Assembly (NCBI RefSeq): GCF_030704535.1
Contig: NC_081820.1
Span: forward strand, 25,228,001 to 25,292,000
Length of the DNA stretch: 64,000 nt
Source: Vitis vinifera
Lineage: Eukaryota > Streptophyta > Magnoliopsida > Vitales > Vitaceae
Direction of reading: 5' to 3'
The translations under genes were made by a program, and so were the position numbers. A model generated the notes under the pieces. It did not search any database and had not been told where the DNA came from. It was given only the letters and a program-made list of their open reading frames with translations. This document shows, piece after piece, positions 46,474 through 57,377 of the stretch. Positions within the stretch are counted from its first letter, which is position 1. Each line of letters begins with the position of its first letter.

Positions 46474-49400
46474 CTACCTTCCATCTAATGTAATTGTACC
46501 CATGGAATTGCACAAGGAAATTGGTGCTTCTATTGGATTGCTCATATGATCCTCAACTAACATTTCCTCAGAGTATAGAGTAGGCTTCGGAGGCATTTCT
46601 AATAGCTCAACCTCTCCTTCCAACATCTCTAAAGCTTTGCTCATTGAAGGACGATCTATGGGCTTCATCTGTATACACCATAGTGCAACTATCACCATTT
46701 TCCTAACAAGCTTCTTTTCATCTTCAGTGGCATCTCCCAAGTCTATGTTATCTCCTTGATCATATCTATCATAAATCCATGATGGAAAATATATTTGACT
46801 CGAGTGCGCTGCATTTGCATTCACATTCTTTCTTCTCCCCACCATCTCCATTAACAACATTCCAAAACTATAAACATCAGCTTTGTATGAGACACCTCCA
46901 ATATTTTTATAGAACAATTCTGGAGCAATATATCCCAATGTTCCTCGTGCAGCAGTGAGAGACACCATACTTTCATCTGTTGAATACAATTTTGCAAGGC
47001 CAAAATCTGAAACTTTTGGTGTAAAGTCTTCATCAAGAAGAATATTGTGTGGCTTGATATCAAAATGTAGAATTTGCATGTCACAGCCTTGATGTAAGTA
47101 TTCAATCCCACGCCCCACTCCAAGTGCAACCTTATACAACCTTTCCCAGCTTAAAAAAGTGTTATTTTCTTCTTTAAGAAAAATAAACTTATCAAGAGAA
47201 CCATTAGGCATGAAGTCATATATAAGTGCCCATTTTGATCCTTGTACACAAAATCCTACAAGTCTCACCACATTAACATGGTGAATTCTTCCTATTGTTG
47301 CAACCTCATTGATGAAATCTTGTCCATTAGCTTTTGACATGACCAGCACTTTCACAGCTACAATGCGACCACTTCGAAGTTTTCCTTTATATACAGAGCC
47401 AAAACCTCCTTGACCTAATTTATTCGCAAAGTTATGAGTCATCTTCTTTATGTCTGAATACGAGTACTTGATGGGTTGGAGATTTTTTTGACTCCGTAAG
47501 AATTCTTCAATGCTATCATCTAATGATAGATGTCTCCGGTGGAACTTGTAAATCAAATAGGCGAATAGACACAACATCCCGAGCATAGTCCTTCCTATGA
47601 CTAAACACAAATCAAATGTAAAAAAAAATGATTATTTTAAGAAAAAGGAACAAGATATCAAAAACAAAGTTAAATCCAACAAATACATATGGTAGAAAAA
47701 ACTATTCTACCTTCATATAAAGTAAAACACTAAGTTGTTGTGTTGTTAGAGAGCCATATAAAATAGCTACTTTAACAATCACTTTACAGAGTACTGTTGC
47801 TTGGGGAGCAATTTGATGGAAGTACTGGGGCCTTGGATAAGAAGACCCCAATTTCAATTTCATTGTTTTGACTTCTTTATATGTTAGTGGAGTTGAATTA
47901 CATTTAAATTTGGGAGAAAATTTTGAATTACATCTAAATTGATTTTGCTTTGTACAGTCAAACAAAGCAAAATCAATTTGAAGTTCACTGCACAACCTTC
48001 AAAATGCAAGAATTCCAAGAATTTTCATATCAACTCTTTACAATATTGTTTTTACAAAAACTTAGTAGTTGGAATTTAGGAGGCTTACCAATAATACGCA
48101 GTATCCAGCCGCCTAGTAAGGAAGAGATGTAACAAATTAAAAATATGGACCAATATAAGTGAGAGACATAAATAACATTAGAAGAGGAGACATGTAAGTG
48201 AAGAAAGTCTTACCAATCATCGAGGTGTTGCAGGGATAGTAAAATTCGCATTTACTAAGTTCTTCTTGAAGTCCTATATTAAACCATTCGTGCCATGTTA
48301 GTCACAAGGAAGAATGCCCTTGATTGCCTAAATTTTAAATTTATTGAGAAGCAAGAAATGGAGAGATTAATTAAGATGAAAGAACTCTAAATAAATCTTT
48401 TGTCTTATTCTCATGAGAAAATAATAATTGCAAGAAGCATCCTTACCTCCAAATTTTAAGGTGTAGGGAGAAAGTAACCCCCCTGTTAACAATGAATTAG
48501 GAAATTTTGTAAAAAAAATAGGAAAAATGAATAAAATAAAGATTTGATTTCAAAGAAAATTTTAGTTGAAGCCTTACTAAAGAAGGGTAGCAATAAATAA
48601 ATTCTTATAAACTTCCAAAGCCCTGTCCAAAGCCCTGCAAGATTAAACCAAACAAGTGAAATTAGGGATGGAAATATTGAAGACTAATGCAAGGAAGATA
48701 AGATGGTTAGGCATAATCAGATTTTCAGGGAATTAATTTCCTATAAAATCGCGTTTCCTTGATTGCAGGCACTGTAACCCCAACTCCAAAGATCAAGTAT
48801 GAGGGCATCTTATACTCACCATTTTTCTCTGGAGTGTTGCCAGTAAGGTCGGCCCATGACTTGCATTCAAAGCCGACGTTCCCAGTGAAATTTATATCGT
48901 AGCAATCTTGCCCTATCATTTCGCATTGGCGGTGGCAGAAGAGAGGCAAAAATGAAAGCTGAAGCCCCAGAAGCATATAATTTTGCAAATCTGACATCGA
49001 AAGATTGCTGGGCTCTGGAAGTGACTTCAACGGTTGAATAATAATAGATGTGCCGATGGTGCATGAATACGGAATATCTCCCACCGACACATAGTCTCCG
49101 ACAACTGCATAAGCGTATGTTGGTGAGGAAGAGGAAGAGCCTCTAGTGTTGCATGGAATTATATGAAGGTAGTTGTCGTCCCTGATTGACTGCTCACAGT
49201 TCATCAAAACTATTGTATAGAATATTGGTTCAGAAGGATAAGGAGAAGCAGGATTCCATTTATAAGGCAGAGTATAACCAGCACTCCATGCAGAAGACGA
49301 ATCATATGGATTTTCTTTGTAATATGCACCAATGGAATTAAGAGGACTGGAGATCCAACAGTTGTCCTTCTTTCGCCGAGGATCCACTACCCGAATTGTA

Positions 49401-49675
49401 TAATTCTGGTAGTTGATCTGGGTAACTAAGTATGTCCCACCATGAAGGTTTATCATAGTACGATTGTTTTCACAAATCAATTCATACTCAGGGTAACCGC
49501 AGCTGCGGGGATCGTCTTGTAATCGAAAAGGGTAGGAAATGTTCCTCATATCTCCGCAGGAAGAGGGGCTGCATATCTGGTACTTGTGATGCTTAGCAAC
49601 ACAAACTGAAAGGAAGCAGGCATGGATGACTACTGTCATGAGGCCTACTCCCACGAGTTGTGCCTCCCTTAACAT
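46474..49675 (-). CDS. LRK10L-type receptor-like kinase, unit 3 minus strand (copy B)
   Basis: Exons on the minus strand: 49675-48820, 48273-48214 and 47600-46474, phase 1 at both junctions, 680 residues. Signal peptide about 1-25. GUB_WAK ectodomain with [13 protein letters not shown] and [10 protein letters not shown]; second half with [21 protein letters not shown] and NLSMSDLQ. The mini-exon encodes [19 protein letters not shown], then [18 protein letters not shown], a short membrane segment. Kinase: GQGGFG 368-373, VAVK lysine near 389, HFDIKPHN near 484-486 (non-RD), DFG near 504. Both splice junctions give open sense codons (G|GA, G|TC), unlike the copy A twin. The kinase differs from copy A by about four residues, whereas two ectodomain segments are strongly different. 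Predicted plasma-membrane receptor; ligand unknown. Confidence 0.88.
47936..47979. repeat. Perfect 17-bp inverted repeat, copy B
   Basis: Same arms and loop as at 17337-17380, base for base, in the intron before the kinase exon. Confidence 0.9.
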
Positions 49676-50260
49676 TATCAAATTTTAGAGAGAGAGAGAG
49701 AGAGAGAGAGATGCTCTGTTTTTGGGTTGTGAGTTCCACAGAGAGAGAGATACTCTGTTTTAATTGCAGCTTTCTTCAACATGTTATTCTTCCCCAAACT
49801 GTTTGATTTTTCAACTGGGACCACACTTTCATCCCATCACATCCAGCCAACTGTGAGCTTCCCATTATTTAGAATCACTATGTTAAAAATGATGCTTGAA
49901 GTTATTATGGTTTATATTGGAATTGTTTATGTTTTAAATATTACCTAATTTTTAGGTCTCAACAATGGGAAAAGGATAAAGAAGGATCATCTTTATCATC
50001 TTTCTTTACTCATACGGCATGTTAGTAAATACTGATAGACCAATTTTCTACAATTTTTTCAAGTAAATTTTATATTCTGAGATAAAACTAAATTTTTATT
50101 GTAGCAGTCCTCCATCTTTTTTGTATTCCCTAAAAGCACCTGCTTCCTAAACAAACAAAGTTCTTCTCCCTTTGTACAAAATTTTCAAATCTAATTATAT
50201 ATATAAAGTAGGGGAGAAGCAGTGCAAATTAAAACTATAGAGATAAGCAGTTGCTTAAAA
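49676..50260. promoter_or_regulatory. Shared bidirectional promoter region of unit 3
   Basis: 585 bases between divergent ATG codons at 49675 and 50261. TATATAA at 50200-50206 serves the plus-strand gene; a 25-base AG run (49687-49711) sits before the minus-strand ATG. Compared with copy A there is an additional 22-base stretch (around 50146-50168) about 40 bases upstream of the TATA box. Confidence 0.65.
49687..49711. repeat. (AG)n microsatellite in the shared promoter, copy B
   Basis: 25 bases of AG repeat; the copy A counterpart has 35. Confidence 0.95.
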
Positions 50261-52618
50261 ATGGGCATCTCTTTATTCTTCTTCTTCTTGTTTATGAGAT
50301 TGTTTGCAGAGATTAATGGAGGAAGCCGAGATGATGAGTGCAAGGCGTCAAGGTGCAGTCACCATGGTCCAGTCATCCGGTTTCCGTTCCGGCTAAAACA
50401 CCAGCCAGAACACTGTGGATATCCGGAGTTTGAGCTATCATGCTCAGAAGAGAAGCGGACCATACTAGAGCTGCCCTCTTCAGGAAAGCTCTGGGTGAAG
50501 GAAATAAATTACACTTCTCAGGAGATTGTTCTCTGGTACCCGCGTGATTACCTTCAATGGCAGATTCTAAACTTTAATTTATCTGCCTTTCCCTTCCAGT
50601 TCAAAGATGAGTACACATACAGCAACTTCTCCTTCTTCAATTGTTCTGAAGATATAACAAATCAGCTATCATATGCTGATAATCAACTTTGGTCCATCCC
50701 TTGCAGTATTCTCTCAAGTAACCCAGTTTATGTCGCTCCTTCCTCTTACTCTCTCGCTGAAGTGAACTTATCCTCTTGCCGGAAGATTTTCAATGCTACA
50801 CTCCCAGAATATTATACATATAATTATATGGTTTATCATGAAAGGGAATTTTATATGAATTGGTCAAAACCTATGTGCGGAAACTGTGAAGCAAAAGGAA
50901 ACAAGTGCCAACGGAAGAAGAATAATAGCAGGGAACCTGAAATCGAATGCATTGATAAACCAGCAAAAGGTACTAAATCCCGCTTCTTCATCATTTTCAC
51001 CTTGCAAGCCCTTTCTTATCTCCTACTATGATGTTAATATGCACATGAAATTTTCTATAGTATTCTCTGTTTGTACCATAAAATTGGATTGAACCCTTAT
51101 GGATGTGAACCAAATTAACTACTATAGTAATGGATCTGAACATGCAATATTATTTATTCATTACAAGCTAGCTACAACAATTAGGCTTAGCTAAAACAAT
51201 CGAACCTGTAGAAAGGACTGCAAAGGCCAAGGTTGAAATCCAAATACACCAAAAATAACTATACTCATGTTACAACGTCATGTAATCTATTATGATTTTA
51301 CTAATTAAAAGAATACAAAAAGCTAATAAGTTTACTATCTTTTACAGGTGCTCCAATGGATAAAATGGTGCTTACAGGTGATTTCCTATTCATATTCTTT
51401 TCAATAATGAGGGTGACATCATGATGATGATTCTTAGTTTGTCTTTTTTTTTTTTTTTTCTTGTTTCATTTACTTATAGAAACTTTTTTTCCCCTATGTG
51501 CAGAAGCAATCCTTGGTTTCCTTCATTTCACTTTTGGAATCTTTATAATATTTATTGTCTATCGCTCTAATAAGTTGAAAAGAGAGCATAGAATAAATAT
51601 TCAAAAGTTTTTGGAAGATTATAGAGCTCTGAAGCCCTCAAGGTACTCCTATGCTGATATTAAAAAGATCACAAATAATTTCAAGGACAAACTAGGTCAA
51701 GGAGGCTATGGGACCGTTTATAAAGGAAAGCTCTCAAATGAAGTTTTTGTTGCTGTAAAGATCCTTGATGGTTTCAAAGGAAATGGAGAAGAGTTCATTA
51801 ATGAAGTAGGAACAATGAGTACCATACATCATGTTAACGTGGTTCGGTTGCTCGGGTTTTGTGCAGATGGATATAAGCGAGCTTTGATTTATGAATTTTT
51901 ACCAAATGAGTCACTAGACAAGTTTATATTTTCAGCATTTGGTAATAATTATTCTCTGGGTTGGCATAAGCTTCAAGAAATTGCTATTGGCATAGCTAAA
52001 GGTATTGAGTATCTTCACCAAGGTTGTGATCAAAGAATCCTTCATTTGGATATCAAACCTCATAATATTTTGCTTGATCATAACTCTAATCCGAAGATTT
52101 CTGATTTTGGTTTAGCCAAATTATGCTCTAAGGAGCAAAGTGCAGTATCTATGACAGCAGCAAGGGGAACCATGGGTTATATTGCACCAGAAATGTTATC
52201 AAGAAATTTTGGGAATGTATCTTATAAGTCAGATGTTTATAGTTTTGGTATGTTGTTGATCGAAATGGTAGGGGGAAGGAAGAATATTGATGCTACAGTA
52301 GAAAATACTAGTCAAGCATACTTCCCAGAATGGCTCTACAATCATTTGGATCAAGAGCAAGAGGTACACATCCGAATTGAGGATGAAAGTGATATTAAAA
52401 TAGCAAAGAAACTAAGCATCATAGGGCTTTGGTGTATCCAATGGTATCCAATAGATCGTCCTTCCATGAAAATTGTGATTGGAATGTTGGAAAGAGAAGG
52501 AGGCAATTTAGTTATGCCTCCTAATCCTTTTACCTCCATGGGACAAACAAGGACAAGTGTTAGAAGACGCATAACATCTATCCAACCAGAGTTGACAGTC
52601 ATAACAGAAATAGAATAA
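50261..52618 (+). CDS. LRK10L-type receptor-like kinase, unit 3 plus strand (copy B)
   Basis: Exons 50261-50969, 51348-51377 and 51504-52618, phase 1 throughout, 617 residues. Signal peptide about 1-22; GUB_WAK ectodomain with VIRFPFRL, CGYPEFELSC, one SIPCS...LSSC...MCGNCEAKGNKC block. The mini-exon encodes GAPMDKMVLT. Membrane segment near 248-265. The kinase has GQGGYG (311-316), VAVK lysine near 332, HLDIKPHN near 427-429 (non-RD) and DFG near 447. All expected catalytic residues apart from the RD arginine are present, as in this family. It is head to head with the minus-strand receptor ending at 49675. AATAAA lies at 52665 and 52709. This is the cleanest full-length plus-type gene in the window. 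Confidence 0.9.
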
Positions 52619-55235
52619 AAAGTTGTCTATTGTGAGTGTTTAATTTGGGAAATAATCATGTTATAATAAATGGTGATAATGTAATCTCGTTATTTATTGC
52701 TATAGTTTAATAAAATAAGCTGCTTTTGAGGCTCCACCTTTATTAATTGTTTCTTTCCTTGCACTAATTGAGATCTTCTAGTAAAGTTCGTAGATGGATT
52801 TCAAAAAATAAAAAATGTGGAAGACTCTTGTTCTCCAAAGAGAGTAGGCTTTGAGGTTAGGTAAGCAATTATAAGGGAGCTTATTAAAAAACTAGCCTGA
52901 AACAAATAACCTCAGTCATTATGTCTTGCTTTCTTGGGAGAAGCTTCAGTACCATTAAGGTAGCTAGGAGGAGTTGAGAAAAAAAGGGAAAATTTTATGT
53001 GGACAAGTTTTCATCTTGGAAACTTGTGCTTTGCATCATAGAAAGAATAAAATGAAATATTGAGAAGTTTTCATAGACTTATTCTCATGTGATTTGTTGC
53101 CTTGTTACTTGCGAAGATCTCGCAACATTATTTTGCATCTTGCAAATTAGATATGAGAAATTGCAAGGTTAGGTTCTCACAAGAAAATTTGAGGCATGGT
53201 GGATAATATTTTCAAAAATAATTTTAAAAAATAAGTTTTTGAGAACAATTCATAAAAACAATTTTATATCTTTTTTAGGAATAAAATTCTATTTGAAATT
53301 CTAAAAAATGGTTTTCTTTATTAGTTCTTGGTGAAAGTAATTTACCATGCAAAATGCAATAAAAAAAACACCAATCACTTTGTTTTCATGACATTTTTAT
53401 TCTAAAATCTGCTAGATGTATTTTTGAGGTTGGAAAATTATTTTTGTTTTAAAAAAGAAAAACTAATTTTTAAAATATTTGCAAACAAACCTTCAGTGTG
53501 TTAGTTGAAAGTATGTCTTTCCTGATCAGAAACCACTTAGATTAGTTCTTTGGGGGTCAAGGCTTGTTATTAAAAAGTTTCCTAACTCAACAATGGATAT
53601 AACTACATTGTTGAATCATGTGAACCCTATTGCTATGTGTCTACTTTTTTTTAAAAATAAAAATAAAAAATAAAATAAACTTTAAAATTTTTAAGTCATC
53701 CCCATAAGCATCATCATTTCAAGAAGTCTTATGAATTTTTTATAATCGACTATTTCCCACTAACAGTCGTGGACCATATAGTCCATTGTATGTATGTGAC
53801 CAATTTCTCACTATGTTTCATTCTTTGTGTAGTCCACTATATATAGGGTCTATTTTCAATTTGTGTGGTTCATACAACTATATAGTCCTTTATATACATG
53901 TGACCATTGTACCACTATGATTTATTCTTTGTGTGGTCTATTGTATATGGGGTCTATTTTCAATTTGTGTGGCTCATTGTATATAGGGGTACTCGTCGAG
54001 TTCATTTTCTTGGTACTAAATGGAGATTTGTCCTTGCACTTGGAGGGACTTGATTTCTTTGCCTTCTGAAATATCCAATAAGCTGGATGAGATAAAATGA
54101 AGAACCCATGAACCTCTCAATTATGAATTTGTATGAAAACAAAGGAAATGGATTTTAGGAAGATGATAAATTAATTGATTTTTTGGTTTTGTCCTGCTTG
54201 ATTGACATTAAAGCCACCAAGCTAGTTCATAATATAACTACTTTTTTATGAATTTCTAAACCGCCAAGCTAGTTTAACAAGTTCGATCTATCTTATCTAT
54301 ACAACTTTTTCCATGGAATATTAGGTACCAATCAATTCTTTTAGCAATATGTTGTCATCTCCATGGAATATCTCAGTCATTGTGTTATGAATCTTATCAT
54401 ATTTTTTGGATACTGATTATGACAATGAATGTCAATTGGCGTTCAACCTCTCAAACTTGACTAGTTTAGTCTCCTATGTCCCTAAGGGCATAATGAGGAA
54501 AGAAACTAATGCATGTATCATTTTTTAGGCAAGGGATTGCAACTTGGACTCATGAGAGATCATTTTTTGTCTGTAATTGTATATCTTTCTCTACATGCCT
54601 ACCTTTAGAGTAATTTAGATCAAGTGACTTTAAATTATTCTATTTTTGTGAGTTTCAATTAGCATTCTAGTTACCTTCATGGAATTTGCTTTTAATAGTG
54701 AAACCTATCTTGATGGCCCTTGTATTTTCCAATTTGGAAAAAGATGCCTTTAGTTAATCAATGTAAGGCTGTCCAAATTCTAATTTTAGTTTTTATTAAT
54801 TTCCTCGTAAATTGTATGATTATTATTATTTTTAATGATTTTTCTCTTAATAATAAGGAAACAATAAGCTCTTTAGAGGATCTCATTACTGAATAGGAAA
54901 ATTAGTGGCAAAAAAAGGAAAATTGATATTGTAAGCCTGAACTTTTCCAATGATATTTGTTTAATTTATCTTAAAACTAAATAAATTGTAATTTGACTTA
55001 AGTCTAAATAGAACTTAATTTTATTAAATATTTTATTATGTTTTAAAACTTCTGTTAAAAGATAAGCATGACCTTAATTCAAAAGTGAGCCTAACAAATA
55101 TTCTATTGTACAAAAATCCCATTCATCATGAACCATTGATTACAACATTTGCTAACTACACATTCATAAATAATAATAGAAAAGAAAAATATTTTTTTCA
55201 CTCTAATTATGAAATGATTATGAAATTGACTTGTA
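52619..55235. other. Non-coding right part of duplication copy B
   Basis: Counterpart of 22215-24690; no gene supported. It contains the 115-base stretch missing from copy A and the same 110-base period words near 53770-53995. Confidence 0.6.
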
Positions 55236-56604
55236 AACAAGTGAATCTTAGTTTAACTTGTTCTTGGCAAGTGAAACATTAATGATTCTTGTACATGGGT
55301 TATTAGTTTTAAGATTTCATTGAAACTAGTTGCTTACAAAGGGGGAACACCATGACTAAACAAAACAAAGGGAAGGAGGGAAAATTTTATGGAGAGAAAA
55401 TCAATATAGAAAACCAGCGGATCAAGAGGTTTGGGTTTAGATTTTGCTTTAACAATTGTCTTAACCTGTTAGAGAGTTTCAATGAAGGATCATACACTCA
55501 TCATGTAATATAATTTCATCTAGATTGATTTGAAGTAGGATATAGGATAACCATAAAATCTTAACAAAATTTATTTTACCAAAAAATATTTTTAGTAATT
55601 TCAATCCTCACCTTAATCAACTTGCATGAGTTATACTTTTTATGGAATAACAGGTTTCTAAGCAAATACTTCATGTTTTAATTGAATCATAACTTGTTCA
55701 TGACTTCATAGAATAAGACATTTGTTGGAACCTTGACACTAGTTTAATGCATTTTGTCCTATGTATAGACTTTTTTTTTTACTAGACTTTTCCTTTTATA
55801 TATATATTCATAGAATAACATGTATGAATGTGGCTTCTCTACTTTTAGTATCATTTAAAAAAAAAAAATTACGAGAACAGTATTAACATATTTCTTTATT
55901 ATTTTCTAGAAAAAAGTATTTGTAAACTTAATTTAAAAACAATTTTCTTATTCTATGTTTCCTCAAAGTACATTGCAATATTTTGAGTTCATTCTTGATA
56001 TATATATATATATATGTCTCTCAAAGTGGTTTTGAGTTTAGCATAATGATCTTTTGAGTAATAATTGGTAGAAGCATCAGACAAACTATCTTTTATTTTA
56101 TTTTTAGTAATTATACATCTTTATGATATATTTCCCATCTCAGAGTAACTATAATGATTTCTCTCCCTTCTTTGTGTGTTTTCTTTCTATGTCTTACATT
56201 TTCTAATCCAAGACCACACTTTTGTATTTTAACCTTTATCCAACTTACAAGGCTTTGGAAATACTCATGGGCGCCATATTTTTCAAAATAATTGATTCAT
56301 ATTTTAGTTTTACAAGCAAATCATGACAATCTTCTTATTTTTTGTTTACTTTATCTAAGGGTGCATGCTATGCTTTTAAGGTCATATTAACTTTATTAAT
56401 TCTTTTTATCATATCAGAATTTAACAATCTCATGAAAAAAATGGAATCTACATATATTTTGGATAATATATTTATTTCTTATATTTATTAGATATTTCTT
56501 CAAAAAAATTTCATGTTAATCACTTTGAATAACCAAAATAAAAAATAAAATAAAAATCTAATTTTAAAATGATAAAATTTTGGTTCCAAAAAAGAAAAAA
56601 AAAA

Positions 56605-56607
<3 letters not shown>

Positions 56608-56655
<48 letters not shown>
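56608..56655. repeat. (AT)n microsatellite
   Basis: 48 bases of perfect AT dinucleotide repeat. Confidence 0.95.
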
Positions 56656-56658
<3 letters not shown>

Positions 56659-57275
56659 CCAATTTCATTAATATTTCGTCCTAGTCTAGACCGTAAATTA
56701 AAAATGTTCTTAATTTACATAATTTCATCATCTACATTTACATGTGTTTAACATTCATAAGAAGATTATAAATAACATTTTGTGTTTTTTTGACAATGAT
56801 AGTGCAAACCAAGCAAATTTAAATATTGAATTTTCCTAGTTACTTAAAGAAGTTGCCAAGGAACCTTTGCAATAAGATTAACTAATATCTTATTTGGTCA
56901 GTCAAGCAAGACAAAACCAATATATATATATATTTATCACGTTATTGAAATATTCTACCCACTTTTCCACTAAAATCCATATTTGAAAAGTTCATAGATC
57001 CTTCCCTCTGTCATATCTCTTAATACAAAGGAGTCAAAGTCTTCCAAGTCAAGTTCATTGGTAGACATCTTTTTTTTTTTTGGAAATTGAGACATGTATA
57101 ATGGACCATATGACTTATGACAATATAGTGGTCAATATTAACAAAACCAGTCTTGTTGGAGTTGTTGAAGGAATATGATGCTATCCATTTATTGCTAAGA
57201 AAATTTATTGGTAGGCCATTGTTTGAAATTGACATGTGCATATTGGACTATATGATTTATGACTGTGGTGGTCAA

Positions 57276-57377
57276 TATCAACAAAGCCGGCCTTATTAGA
57301 ATTATTGAATATCAACAAAGCCGACCTTATTGGAATTATTGAATATCAACAAAGGCGACCTTATTAGAATTATTGAA
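57276..57377. repeat. 34-bp tandem repeat, three units
   Basis: Units start at 57276, 57310 and 57344 (TATCAACAAAG and following), inside one copy of the dispersed repeat. Confidence 0.9.

Larger units (their letters stand above)
43032..55235 (+). repeat. Segmental duplication, copy B (12.2 kb)
   Basis: Direct copy of 12430-24690. It contains the unit 3 receptor-kinase pair. Distinguishing features are a single ectodomain block in the plus-strand gene, a shorter AG repeat (25 instead of 35 bases), an additional 22-base stretch in the promoter near 50146-50168 and a 115-base stretch at about 52976-53090. Confidence 0.95.
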
